Positions 27,331 to 35,201 of a stretch of DNA of 64,000 nt are shown one piece after another (the stretch's first letter is position 1; each line of letters starts with the position of its first letter). Below the pieces are notes generated by a model. The model worked only from the letters and a program-made list of their open reading frames with translations, had not been told where the DNA came from and searched no databases. A program made the translations under genes and the position numbers. Source of the DNA: Sphingobacteriales bacterium (lineage in GTDB: Bacteria; Bacteroidota; Bacteroidia; Sphingobacteriales; Sphingobacteriaceae). The stretch spans positions 496,001 through 560,000 of the forward strand of contig JANXOD010000008.1 of the NCBI GenBank assembly GCA_025353765.1. Direction: 5' to 3'.

Positions 27331-29457
27331 CTATAGTTTATTGAATTTTTTCACAACCACATCATTGCTTAATTGAACTTTAATTATGTAAGTGCCTTTA
27401 GTAAAATTAATGATAGGAACTGTAAAATTATTATTGCCTAAGGTAATAATTTCATCTTGTCTATACACCTGTTTGCCGTTGATATCTGTTATGGAAATAA
27501 CGGCTTTATTTGCTTTGGCAGCATCAAAGGAAAGGAAGATCACATCTTTTGCAGGATTAGGATAAATACTAAGATTTGCTATGCCTGTATTTACAGGGTA
27601 AAAAGCAGGGTTTGCTATGCCTTCATTTTTTGCAGAATTAAAAATAAGAGAACCTTCATCAGCACCCATAAAATAATTAATCCTCAAATCCCCATCAATG
27701 TCATGGTTTAAAACTGCCATTGGAAGTCCATGTAGATTAACATCATTTATAGAAGCCCCTGCTAAATGCAAATTAGTGTTAGAAACAAAATTTACACTTT
27801 GAAATATAGAATGTTGTTCTTGCGGAAAAGCAGCCGTTTTATAAGCCGCTAATGCTAATTGGGTATTGGTATAATAAGTAGCAGTAACAGGGCTATAGGC
27901 AGCATAAGATTTATTAACCCCACTCCCGGTATTTCCATAATAAGTATTATAATCAATATCTAATGTTCCATTGGTATTATCATTATAAAATCCTGTAAGA
28001 TATTTGCCGGGAATTGTGCTGGTACGATTCATAATAACAACATTATTTTTTTGATTATACATTGAAGATGTACCTTCTTCTTTTCTATAAATGCCGGCTG
28101 CTACCAAAAAACTTCCATTGTTTGCATTATGAGCACCCCCTATATTAATTGTATTAAAATAAACATTAGAACTATTTTTGTTTGTGTTTTGGTTGTCAAA
28201 ATATATTCCGAATATTTGCGAAGCTTTAGTATTAGGCGATGTAATGTCAATCATATTATTATCTACATTTATAATAGAACTGAGATTTTGGGGAGAAGAT
28301 ATTTCTATGCCGTGTATAGCCAAAGTAGTACCCGTACTCAAATCACTTATTTTATTCTTTTGAACATTAATGGTACAGCCGATCTGATCACCCACTACAA
28401 GAATTCCTGCAATTGCTGCTTTGTCGTTAAATACACTAGTAAGTAAATTAAGATTAGTAATATTATTACCTATAATATTAATTATGGAATTATTATTATA
28501 CCAAGTAGGATAAAGTATACCAATTAAACTTACCGCATCTTGGTTTGTAGCTAAAGGTTTTATGCTTACAGTATTGTTCACTATGTTTGTAATAGTCTTG
28601 GTTTTTCCCCGAAATTCTATACCAGAAATATAAAATCCTATCTCTCCACTGCCATTTACTCCTGTTGTTGTTAGTGTAATGCTATTATTTTTTATAGTAA
28701 GGCTATCTTGTACATCATCTTGCAACATTATACCAGAACATAAAAAATCTTTTATAACATTATCACTAATAATAGTATGACCCTTATATAAATAAGCGTC
28801 GGAGCCCTTAGTTTTATTAAGGCTAACGGGATTACGCATTGAAATCCCGTAATATCCCCCTTCAATAACATTATGCAGAAACATATTATTATAAGTTTCA
28901 GGACTTTCATTTACTTCAATATTCCCTCCCGACCCTACTTCTGCATGAAACACAAGAAATTTAATATATTTAATTATATTATTGGCTGATGCCGGGTATA
29001 TAACAAATGCTTTTGTCGAACCATCCTTATGTAAATTAATTACACTTAATAAATTTGCAGATTTTTCATCTATACCTCCGGGCCTGCCATCTAAAATAAT
29101 ATGGTCCCCACCATTAATTTCTAAAGGTCGTTTATAAGATGAAACAACATTTTGAATAACTGCCTTTTTATTATTTAAAGCAGGGCGTATAGTAATAGTG
29201 CCCGTAGCTAAAGGCCCTTTATCAGTTAAACTTATCGGGTAAATTTCTGATTTATCAGTACCCTTATAGGTGGTTTGTAATTCAATAAGGTAATTTACGT
29301 TTGTATTTAAAGGTATAGCAGCATAAGCAGCTGTAATACTGGGATATTTTGCAATGCCACCATTTATCCATACAGAGTTGCCCTGTGCAGATACTTTATT
29401 TACGCTTAATGCTGTAAAAAGTAATACTAACATGAATAAGAAGTAAATTTTTTTCAT
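27331..29457 (-). CDS. Secreted beta-helix protein with type IX secretion sorting domain
   Basis: 708-residue exported protein. The signal peptide ends at VSAQ25. The long middle (about 90-560) has many N-x-I/V and I-I-x-N-N-x-I repeats typical of right-handed parallel beta-helix/pectate-lyase folds. The last 75 residues or so are a type A Por secretion tail, with I-Y-P-N-P-A-x-D, an I-T-D-I-N-G-K-Q-V-Y strand, G-T-Y-I-I-K-V and a final K-F-N-K-L. It should cross the outer membrane by T9SS and be anchored or released. No catalytic residues for a polysaccharide lyase could be pinpointed, so it may be an adhesin. Confidence 0.88.
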   Translation of the reverse strand: MKKIYFLFMLVLLFTALSVNKVSAQGNSVWINGGIAKYPSITAAYAAIPLNTNVNYLIELQTTYKGTDKSEIYPISLTDKGPLATGTITIRPALNNKKAVIQNVVSSYKRPLEINGGDHIILDGRPGGIDEKSANLLSVINLHKDGSTKAFVIYPASANNIIKYIKFLVFHAEVGSGGNIEVNESPETYNNMFLHNVIEGGYYGISMRNPVSLNKTKGSDAYLYKGHTIISDNVIKDFLCSGIMLQDDVQDSLTIKNNSITLTTTGVNGSGEIGFYISGIEFRGKTKTITNIVNNTVSIKPLATNQDAVSLIGILYPTWYNNNSIINIIGNNITNLNLLTSVFNDKAAIAGILVVGDQIGCTINVQKNKISDLSTGTTLAIHGIEISSPQNLSSIINVDNNMIDITSPNTKASQIFGIYFDNQNTNKNSSNVYFNTINIGGAHNANNGSFLVAAGIYRKEEGTSSMYNQKNNVVIMNRTSTIPGKYLTGFYNDNTNGTLDIDYNTYYGNTGSGVNKSYAAYSPVTATYYTNTQLALAAYKTAAFPQEQHSIFQSVNFVSNTNLHLAGASINDVNLHGLPMAVLNHDIDGDLRINYFMGADEGSLIFNSAKNEGIANPAFYPVNTGIANLSIYPNPAKDVIFLSFDAAKANKAVISITDINGKQVYRQDEIITLGNNNFTVPIINFTKGTYIIKVQLSNDVVVKKFNKL

Positions 29458-29816
29458 ATTTATTCTAAATGTTTGAAGTAATGATTAGTAAATATATATA
29501 ATTTTATAAATATGCATAATTTTATATTAACAAATTTTCTTATATAATATGGTTTAAAACAAAACTCTTGATAATTAGGTTACCGAGGAGTTGTTAAATT
29601 GATGACTCCCACATATTACTTTATGCTTATATTACAAAATAAAAGTAGAAGAAGGCAAAAATAAAATAAGTATTTTGAACGCCGTTAGGAATAAAATTGT
29701 TCACAGAGTATTTGCTATAATAAAAAACCAAGCCACTTATAAAAATGATTGAGTTTTATTATAGAAATCAGCCTGACATCCCGTTCTATACTAACAATTA
29801 TATCTCCTATTATAAT
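29458..29816. other. Intergenic region before the GNAT gene (359 bp)
   Basis: AT-rich divergent gap carrying the upstream regions of the T9SS-protein gene and the GNAT gene. The frame into GNAT is open from 29745, but those codons do not fit the family. I see no RNA gene, strong hairpin or convincing promoter match. Confidence 0.4.
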
Positions 29817-30287
29817 ATGAATATCAGAGTAGCCCGAAAAGAAGATTGTACGCGATTGCTGGAGTTAGTTCATGAACTTGCTTTGTTTGAAAAAGCCCTC
29901 CAGGAAATCACAGTAACCTTAACAGAATTTGAAGATGCCGGATTTGGTGAACAGCCCGTTTGGAAAGCTTTTGTTGCAGAAGCAGGTGGAATTATTCATG
30001 GTTTCGGTTTGTATTATACTCGTTATTCAACCTGGAAAGGCTGTCGTTTGTACTTAGAAGATCTATTAGTAACAAAAGAAATGCGTGGTAAAGGTATTGG
30101 GAAAATACTGTTCGACAGATTAATAGAAGAAACCATTGAAAAAGGATATAATGGAATGACCTGGCAGGTATTAGACTGGAATGAACCTGCTCTTAATTTT
30201 TATAAGAAGTACAATTCTTATATTGAAGCTGGCTGGTTGAATGCATCTCTTAATACAAATAAGTGTATTGCGTATAGAGACAAATAA
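29817..30287 (+). CDS. GNAT N-acetyltransferase, SSAT/thialysine-acetyltransferase-like
   Basis: 156-residue GNAT protein from the ATG at 29817 (MNIRVARKED). The acetyl-CoA pyrophosphate loop is R90-G-K-G-I-G in LYLEDLLVTKEMRGKGIGK. The segments H-E-L-A-x-F-E-K near the N-terminus and V-L-D-W-N-E-P-A-L-N-F-Y-K-K near the C-terminus are typical of the spermidine/spermine or thialysine acetyltransferase branch. Substrate is predicted only: a polyamine or amino-acid side-chain amine. An unusual repetitive ORF and then lysC follow on the same strand. Confidence 0.85.
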   Translation: MNIRVARKEDCTRLLELVHELALFEKALQEITVTLTEFEDAGFGEQPVWKAFVAEAGGIIHGFGLYYTRYSTWKGCRLYLEDLLVTKEMRGKGIGKILFDRLIEETIEKGYNGMTWQVLDWNEPALNFYKKYNSYIEAGWLNASLNTNKCIAYRDK

Positions 30288-30318
30288 GACGAGCATTGCT
30301 AAATTCTTCGAAAATATA

Positions 30319-30570
30319 ATGACGAGGAAAACGATGGAAACGATAAGGAAAATGATTTCCACGACAAGGAAAACCTTTGAAACGACAAGGAAAACGTTTA
30401 AAATGACAAAGAAAATGATTTCCACGACAAGGAAAACCTTTGAAACGACAAAGAAAATGATTTCCACAACAGGGAAAATGATTGAAACGACAAGGAAAAC
30501 GTTTAAAACGACAGGGGGAATGATTTCCACGACAAGGAAAACCCCCGAAACGATAAGGAAAACGTTTCCA
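30319..30570 (+). repeat. Twelve tandem 21-bp units with a 63-bp higher-order period
   Basis: Twelve consecutive 21-base units, each a conserved ACGACAAGGAAAA core plus an 8-base tail. Tails fall in three classes, TGATTTCC, CCTTTGAA and CGTTTAAA, which mostly recur in that order. Units 2-4, 7-9 and 10-12 form 63-bp blocks, and units 5-6 form a block lacking its third unit. A thirteenth, diverged unit reaches the lysC start. Within and between units GGAAA and TTTCC can pair, giving several small hairpins. ACG and AGG codons are frequent, unlike the surrounding AT-rich genes. Confidence 0.9.
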
Positions 30571-30594
30571 ATAAACAGGAACAATACTCAATAA
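30319..30594 (+). CDS. Candidate repeat-built leader peptide of lysC (Thr/Lys/Met/Ile-rich)
   Basis: A 91-codon ORF made of 13 heptapeptide units (T-T-R-K-T-F-K/E and T-T-R-K-M-I-S types). Its TAA ends at 30594 and the lysC ATG begins at 30595, so ribosomes finishing here would be on the lysC start. By my count it holds 28 Thr, 15 Lys, 8 Met and 8 Ile: 59 of 91 residues are end products of the aspartate pathway that LysC opens. All full units are exactly 21 bases, and the other two plus-strand frames are stopped by TGA codons while this one stays open. The minus strand is also open across the repeat, giving hydrophobic sequence. Known leader peptides such as ThrL are much shorter. A non-coding repeat that happens to be open remains possible. 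Confidence 0.45.
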   Translation: MTRKTMETIRKMISTTRKTFETTRKTFKMTKKMISTTRKTFETTKKMISTTGKMIETTRKTFKTTGGMISTTRKTPETIRKTFPINRNNTQ

Positions 30595-31857
30595 ATGATA
30601 CAAGTCTATAAATTTGGCGGTGCATCTGTAAAAGATGCTGAAGGTGTAAAAAATCTTGCTGCTATCATTGCTCTTAACCGCGATAAGTTCCTCCTTATTG
30701 TAGTTTCAGCAATGGGAAAAATGACCAATGCACTTGAAAAGTTAACAGATGCTTATGTAGTTCAAAGCGATACTATTCATCTGCTTTTTGATGAGATTAA
30801 AGCATATCATGAACAAATTCTGGATGATCTTTTTTCGGAAAAATCTCATCCGGTTTTTGATGAAATAGCAAATGCTTTTATAGAAATAGACTGGATTTTA
30901 GAAGATGAGCCACACCCGGACTATGATTTTAATTATGATCAGATTGTTTCTGTTGGAGAACTGGTTTCTACTAAAATCGTAAGCGCTTATTTGAATTATT
31001 CCGGTTTAAAAAATGAATGGATTGATGCACGCGGATACATTCATACCGATAATACTTATCGTGAAGGGCAGGTAGACTGGGACAAAACCTGTAAAGAAAT
31101 TAATGATAAATTGCCATTTGTACTTCAAAATAAAATGGTAGTTACACAAGGCTTTATTGGCGGCACTTCCGAAAATTTTACGACAACCTTAGGCCGCGAA
31201 GGTTCTGATTATACTGCCGCCATTTTTGCTTCATGCCTTAAAGCAGGGTCTGTTACCATTTGGAAGGATGTACCTGGCGTTTTAAATGCAGATCCAAAGC
31301 TTTTTAAGGAAACTTATAAATATGATGCACTCCCCTATTCCGAAGCTTTAGAAATGACATATTACGGTGCAACGGTCATTCATCCCAAAACCATAAAACC
31401 TCTTCAAAACGCTAAGATTCCACTTTTAGTGAAGCCTTTTTTAACTCCGGCAGAAAGCGGTACAATCATTAATGAAACGGCTAATCTTTCCATTGATATT
31501 CCGGCTATTATTGTAAAAAAAGATCAGTTGCTGATTTCTTTTTCTACTAAGGATTTCTCATTTATTACAGAAGATCATTTAAGTGATATTTTTAAAGCTT
31601 TCGCGGATGCGCATATAAAAATCAACCTGATGCAGGTTTCGGCTTTAAGTTTCTCTGTGTGTTTTGATGGGGATGAAACACGGTTTAAAAAACTGAGTAA
31701 ATCTTTGGATACTGATTTTAAAATAAAATACAATACTGGTCTTGAGCTGATAACTATACGCCATTTTAAACGCGATTTAATTGAAAAACTAAGTTCTAAC
31801 AGAACGATATTGATGGAGCAATTCAGTAGAAATACTGCCCAACTTGTTCTGAAATAA
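30595..31857 (+). CDS. lysC: Aspartate kinase (monofunctional)
   Basis: 420-residue aspartokinase, first step of Lys, Thr, Met and Ile synthesis. The kinase domain starts with Y-K-F-G-G-A-S-V-K-D (4-13), has G-E-L-V-S-T-K-I around residue 120 and T-L-G-R-E-G-S-D-Y-T-A-A near 200. A C-terminal ACT-type regulatory region (about 300-400, around INLMQVSALSFSVCFD) suggests feedback control. It is not fused to homoserine dehydrogenase. Its ATG directly follows the stop of the repetitive leader ORF, and one base separates its stop from the methyltransferase ATG. Confidence 0.95.
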   Translation: MIQVYKFGGASVKDAEGVKNLAAIIALNRDKFLLIVVSAMGKMTNALEKLTDAYVVQSDTIHLLFDEIKAYHEQILDDLFSEKSHPVFDEIANAFIEIDWILEDEPHPDYDFNYDQIVSVGELVSTKIVSAYLNYSGLKNEWIDARGYIHTDNTYREGQVDWDKTCKEINDKLPFVLQNKMVVTQGFIGGTSENFTTTLGREGSDYTAAIFASCLKAGSVTIWKDVPGVLNADPKLFKETYKYDALPYSEALEMTYYGATVIHPKTIKPLQNAKIPLLVKPFLTPAESGTIINETANLSIDIPAIIVKKDQLLISFSTKDFSFITEDHLSDIFKAFADAHIKINLMQVSALSFSVCFDGDETRFKKLSKSLDTDFKIKYNTGLELITIRHFKRDLIEKLSSNRTILMEQFSRNTAQLVLK

Positions 31858-31858
31858 A

Positions 31859-33040
31859 ATGAATCCGGCCATTCTCCATCCCGATGTACAGCAATTTATT
31901 GAGGATAATCTTCAAACAGATATTACACGGCTTTTATTAGGTAAAAGTCCGTTTCTGGAAATAAGACCTAAAGAATTAGCAGAACAAATTGACTCCAAAA
32001 AACACTGCGAAAAGAAACTTCCTTTATGGTATTCAACACCCGGTATTTATTATCCACCTAAATTAGCTATAGAGCAATCTTCCTCACAAGCTACCGCAGC
32101 TTATAAAGCTGATTTACTCAAAGGAAATACATGTATTGATCTTACCGGAGGGTTTGGTGTAGACAGCTTTTTCTTTTCACAAAAAGCCACACACGTAACC
32201 CATTGTGAGCTAAATAAAGATATTTCGGAAATTTCCAAACATAATGCAGGCATTCTGAATGCTGATAATATCAGTTTCTTTTGTGGCGATGGAATAGATT
32301 ATTTGATTCATTCTTCCGAAGAGTTTGATACCATTTACATCGATCCATCACGACGGATAAAGACTCAAAAGGTTTTTAAACTCAAAGATTGTGAACCGGA
32401 TATCGTTAGCAATTTAAGTTTACTATTAAAAAAAGCATCCCGGATAATTGTTAAAACTGCTCCCTTACTAGATATTCAGGCAGGTTTACAGGAGTTGCGA
32501 TTGGTAAGTGAAATACATATTACAAGTGTAAAAAATGATTGTAAAGAGTTATTATGGGTAATTGACAAGGATTTTAACGGTAATGAGCCTCAACTAATTT
32601 GTGCCGCTATTGATAATGAAAAAACACAGCACTATTCTTTTAAACTGTCCGAAGAAAAAGCATTGCTTTTAAATAATTACTCCGAACCACTTAACTATAT
32701 TTATGAACCTGATGTAGCTTTACTTAAAGCCGGTTGCTTTAAAATAATAACCAAACGTTTTCAGGCAATGAAATTACATCAGCATACTCATGTATATACT
32801 TCAGAATTTTTAAATCCTGATTTTATGGGGAGAACATTCAAATTAATTCAAAGGTTGGACTACAGGGCATTCATCAATACCAATACCATTAAAAAGGCAA
32901 ATGTGATTTCTCGTAATTTCCCGCTTAGTCCGGATGAGTTAAAAAAAAAACACGCGATAAAGGACGGAGGGCTGGACTACTTATTATTTACAACCGGGCC
33001 AAAAGATCAACTTCTGGTTTTGCATTGTCATAGGCTTTAA
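31859..33040 (+). CDS. Class I SAM-dependent methyltransferase with THUMP-like C-terminus (PG_1098 type)
   Basis: 393-residue methyltransferase. The SAM-binding motif is C-I-D-L-T-G-G-F-G-V-D (92-102), followed by an acidic strand end (H-C-E-L-N). The D-P-S-R-R motif after T-I-Y-I (about 158) stands where nucleic-acid methyltransferases have their catalytic loop. The C-terminal third fits the THUMP-like/ferredoxin-like domain of the Porphyromonas PG_1098 family. An rRNA or tRNA target is likely but unknown. It is tightly coupled to lysC, and a bidirectional terminator follows directly. Confidence 0.85.
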   Translation: MNPAILHPDVQQFIEDNLQTDITRLLLGKSPFLEIRPKELAEQIDSKKHCEKKLPLWYSTPGIYYPPKLAIEQSSSQATAAYKADLLKGNTCIDLTGGFGVDSFFFSQKATHVTHCELNKDISEISKHNAGILNADNISFFCGDGIDYLIHSSEEFDTIYIDPSRRIKTQKVFKLKDCEPDIVSNLSLLLKKASRIIVKTAPLLDIQAGLQELRLVSEIHITSVKNDCKELLWVIDKDFNGNEPQLICAAIDNEKTQHYSFKLSEEKALLLNNYSEPLNYIYEPDVALLKAGCFKIITKRFQAMKLHQHTHVYTSEFLNPDFMGRTFKLIQRLDYRAFINTNTIKKANVISRNFPLSPDELKKKHAIKDGGLDYLLFTTGPKDQLLVLHCHRL

Positions 33041-33077
33041 ACAAGAACAGAGCTTAAAATAAGATCTGTTCTTGTTT
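33039..33077. terminator. Bidirectional terminator between the methyltransferase and cspA
   Basis: 13-bp inverted repeat AAACAAGAACAGA/TCTGTTCTTGTTT with a 13-base loop, starting within the methyltransferase stop codon and flanked by A and T runs. It serves the methyltransferase and probably also the converging cold-shock gene. Confidence 0.85.
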
Positions 33078-33102
33078 ATTACATTTTTATAGTCGTATAA
33101 AA

Positions 33103-33300
33103 CTATACTTTTTTCACATTTACGGCCTGCAAACCTTTTTGGCCTTCTTCAACGTCAAATTCTACATTATCATTATCACGTAACGTACCTACGCCACCTT
33201 CTACATCTTTAAAATGCACGAATATTTCTTTACCGTCATCTTTTGTAATAAAACCATAACCTTTTTGAGTGTTAAACCACTTTACTTTACCTGTTTCCAT
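33103..33300 (-). CDS. Cold-shock protein, CspA family
   Basis: 65-residue single-domain cold-shock protein that binds single-stranded RNA and DNA. RNP1 is K-G-Y-G-F-I-T and RNP2 is I-F-V-H-F; the start M-E-T-G-K-V-K-W-F-N is typical. The frame is open 26 codons upstream, but the start at 33300 gives the family length and leaves the promoter and a leader of about 45 bases intact. Long leaders are common for cold-shock genes. Confidence 0.95.
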   Translation of the reverse strand: METGKVKWFNTQKGYGFITKDDGKEIFVHFKDVEGGVGTLRDNDNVEFDVEEGQKGLQAVNVKKV

Positions 33301-33349
33301 AATTATAAGTATTAATAAACCTGCATATATTGTATTACAGATCCTATAC

Positions 33350-33379
33350 CAAAGATATATAATTATCTGAAAAAACAAA
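33350..33379 (-). promoter_or_regulatory. cspA promoter (-33 TTTG, -7 TATCTTTG)
   Basis: On the minus strand TTTG, an 18-base spacer, then TATCTTTG. Both elements match the Bacteroidota consensus with correct spacing, and they lie 49 bases before the cspA ATG. This is the best promoter match I found in the window. Confidence 0.75.
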
Positions 33380-33434
33380 TAGGTAACTGCTATTGTATTT
33401 ATATGGAATATATTTATATCAGGCTGAGGGTGTC

Positions 33435-33611
33435 ATGCGAAAATATGCTTTAATCTCTTTAAAGCCTTTAGGAAATTATGAGATGTTATTGAATCTACAC
33501 TTAAAGCCAGCACTTTACATCTCGCTTATCAAATTTGCTTTTAGTGAGGCCGTTTTACCTAATTTAGTAATACAAACAGGTATAAAATCTGCCGGATGCG
33601 AAATAGAATAG
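33435..33611 (+). CDS. Possible small protein of unknown nature
   Basis: 58-codon ORF from the ATG at 33435, giving a slightly hydrophobic protein that begins MRKYALISLKPLGNYE. It lies divergent from cspA and ends before the lipoprotein terminator. There is no recognisable domain, no clear promoter and no partner, so it may be spurious or a gene remnant. Confidence 0.2.
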   Translation: MRKYALISLKPLGNYEMLLNLHLKPALYISLIKFAFSEAVLPNLVIQTGIKSAGCEIE

Positions 33612-33669
33612 AACAGCTATGTGAATCTAACCTAGAGGTTAACCCTTCACATTGTAAAATGAGTATAAA

Positions 33670-33698
33670 AAATCCCGCTTAATTTTTAAGCGGGATTT
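33670..33698 (-). terminator. Terminator of the tandem lipoprotein cluster
   Basis: 11-bp inverted repeat AAATCCCGCTT/AAGCGGGATTT with a 7-base loop. On the minus strand it follows the last lipoprotein stop and runs into a T6 tract. Confidence 0.85.
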
Positions 33699-33715
33699 AC
33701 CATTATAGTGCCATT

Positions 33716-34099
33716 TTATTTATCTTTATTCAAATAAAATTTTCCATAACCAGAATACTGGTTTTGACTATGAATACCCGTTGTCCCATTAATTAGTTTT
33801 CCATTATTTTTATCAAACGTAGCACTAAAATTTATACCAAGAGTAGGTACATCAGCTTTAAAAGTACTACCAGTTACTACATATGTTCCGTCATGATTAT
33901 TTGAATTATAAGTGATAGTAAGTGTACCATCTGTTTTAATGGTAGCGATAAAATCTAAATTTGGTTCGGTATCTACACTAGTACTCAGTTTGCCGGTCCA
34001 ATTTCCATCAATTGTTACAACTGTAATCTTATCTTTTTTACATGCAGCAAAAGATGATACTATAAATAAAGCGATAACAGAGATTTTTAAAAGTTTCAT
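33716..34099 (-). CDS. Small lipoprotein, tandem paralog 3 of 3
   Basis: 127-residue lipoprotein. The signal peptide and lipobox (Cys20, in SFAACKKDK) are almost identical to those of the two upstream paralogs. The mature part keeps I-D-G-N-W-T-G-K near residue 30, N-N-H-D-G-T-Y in the middle and A-T-F-D-K-N-N-G-K-L-I-N-G-T-T-G late, but otherwise diverges. It is the last gene of a three-gene array with its own terminator. Lys-Lys-Asp after the Cys resembles the lipoprotein export signals of Bacteroidota, so surface exposure is possible. Function is unknown. Confidence 0.85.
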   Translation of the reverse strand: MKLLKISVIALFIVSSFAACKKDKITVVTIDGNWTGKLSTSVDTEPNLDFIATIKTDGTLTITYNSNNHDGTYVVTGSTFKADVPTLGINFSATFDKNNGKLINGTTGIHSQNQYSGYGKFYLNKDK

Positions 34100-34172
34100 A
34101 TTATGTGTTTTAAGTTAATAATTAATAAATATTGTAGTTATAAAAACTACCATACCAATACTAAAGTCATTT

Positions 34173-34562
34173 TTATTTACTCTTAGTCATAGACCAAGTT
34201 CCATAATTAGTTGCCTCAACAGTACTACCATAAGTTCCATCAAGTTTTCCGGCGCTGCTGTCAAATGTTCCTTTATAATAATATTCAAAATTTACATTAA
34301 CATAATGAATAGTAAGGGCGTTATCAATTAGCTCCCAGCTTCCTGATGTTGATACTGGGTCACCGTTTGCATTTGTTACTGTAATACTTTTATCTGCTGC
34401 AAGATTAAAAGTCAAGGCTGTAGTAGTTCCGCTAGAAGTAAGAGTAGTAGTGCCACTCCATTTTCCTTCAATTTTTATTACTGTTACAGCTTTATCTTTT
34501 TTACATGCAGCAAAAGAAGATACTATTAATAAGGCGATAAGAGAGATTTTCAAAAATTTCAT
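34173..34562 (-). CDS. Small lipoprotein, tandem paralog 2 of 3
   Basis: 129-residue lipoprotein with Cys20 in SFAACKKDK, then I-E-G-K-W-S-G-T near residue 31, a central S-G-S-W-E-L-I-D-N-A and a late G-T-F-D-S-S-A-G-K-L-D-G-T-Y-G, ending in T-W-S-M-T. It is closest to the upstream paralog at 34631-35044 (shared W-E-L-I-D and T-W-T/S-M-T-K). Its upstream spacer repeats the spacer of the next gene nearly word for word, which indicates recent tandem duplication. Confidence 0.85.
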   Translation of the reverse strand: MKFLKISLIALLIVSSFAACKKDKAVTVIKIEGKWSGTTTLTSSGTTTALTFNLAADKSITVTNANGDPVSTSGSWELIDNALTIHYVNVNFEYYYKGTFDSSAGKLDGTYGSTVEATNYGTWSMTKSK

Positions 34563-34630
34563 AATTATGTGTTTTAAGTTAATAATTAATTATTGTTACA
34601 AAAACTATTATAACAATAATAAAGCCATTT

Positions 34631-35044
34631 TTATTTATTCTTGGTCATAGTCCAAGTTCCCTGATCAGTAACATCGGCCGAAAAACCCCATGTACCACTT
34701 ACAAGTTTCCCAGCTGTGCTATTAAATGTTGCTTTAAAATAATATGTTTTTTTGTCAATAGTATCATAATACTGAGCAGTAAAAGCCTTATCAATTAATT
34801 CCCATCCACCATTTGACACTATAGTAGTGCCATCATTTGGGTCCAATCTATCTAGTCCTCCTCCAGGAGAATGAAGATTAAAAACAAGAGCTGTAGTTGC
34901 AGCGGGGTCAGTCTTAGTATTAAGAAATGTACCAGTCCATTTGCCTTCAATTGTTACAGGTACAACTGCTACCTTATCTTTTTTACAGGCAGCAAAAGAA
35001 GATACTATTAAAAGAGCAATAAAAGAGATTTTTAAAATTTTCAT
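34631..35044 (-). CDS. Small lipoprotein, tandem paralog 1 of 3
   Basis: 137-residue lipoprotein with Cys20 in SFAACKKDK, I-E-G-K-W-T-G-T near residue 33, N-G-G-W-E-L-I-D-K-A in the middle, and A-T-F-N-S-T-A-G-K-L-V-S-G-T-W-G before the final G-T-W-T-M-T-K-N-K. It is the first gene of the array. Its upstream region differs from the spacers inside the array, so the array promoter is probably here (35045-35150), although I see no exact consensus. Confidence 0.85.
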   Translation of the reverse strand: MKILKISFIALLIVSSFAACKKDKVAVVPVTIEGKWTGTFLNTKTDPAATTALVFNLHSPGGGLDRLDPNDGTTIVSNGGWELIDKAFTAQYYDTIDKKTYYFKATFNSTAGKLVSGTWGFSADVTDQGTWTMTKNK

Positions 35045-35201
35045 GTGTTAAATTGTTATAAAGTTTATGTTTAATAATGAATAAATGTTTAACAAACATA
35101 GTACCAATTAATGATAAATAAATTAAAAGATAAATAAAAATAACTATTAAGCTCGTATTTATTTTAAAATATATTATTTACAAGTTAATGTATCAATAAT
35201 T

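Larger units (their letters stand above)
33301..33715. other. Gap between cspA and the lipoprotein cluster (415 bp)
   Basis: Holds the cspA promoter and leader (33301-33379), a weak candidate small ORF (33435-33611) and the terminator of the first lipoprotein gene (33670-33698). Nothing else is recognisable. Confidence 0.5.

Noticed and set aside
30241-30318. Extending the leader ORF upstream to the ATG at 30241
   Set aside because: That start lies inside the GNAT gene and adds non-repetitive residues. The ATG at 30319 begins exactly with the first repeat unit.
30319-30594. CRISPR array
   Set aside because: The units are contiguous 21-mers with no unique spacers, and there are no cas genes in the window.
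30171-30603. Two long minus-strand open frames over the 21-bp repeat (strongly hydrophobic, or Cys/His/Phe-rich)
   Set aside because: They arise because the repeat lacks stops on that strand. They overlap the GNAT 3' end, have no promoter or partner, and their composition is a by-product of the repeat.
33301-33378. N-terminal extension of the cold-shock protein
   Set aside because: It would cover the clear promoter, and the family starts at M-x-x-G-x-V-K-W-F.
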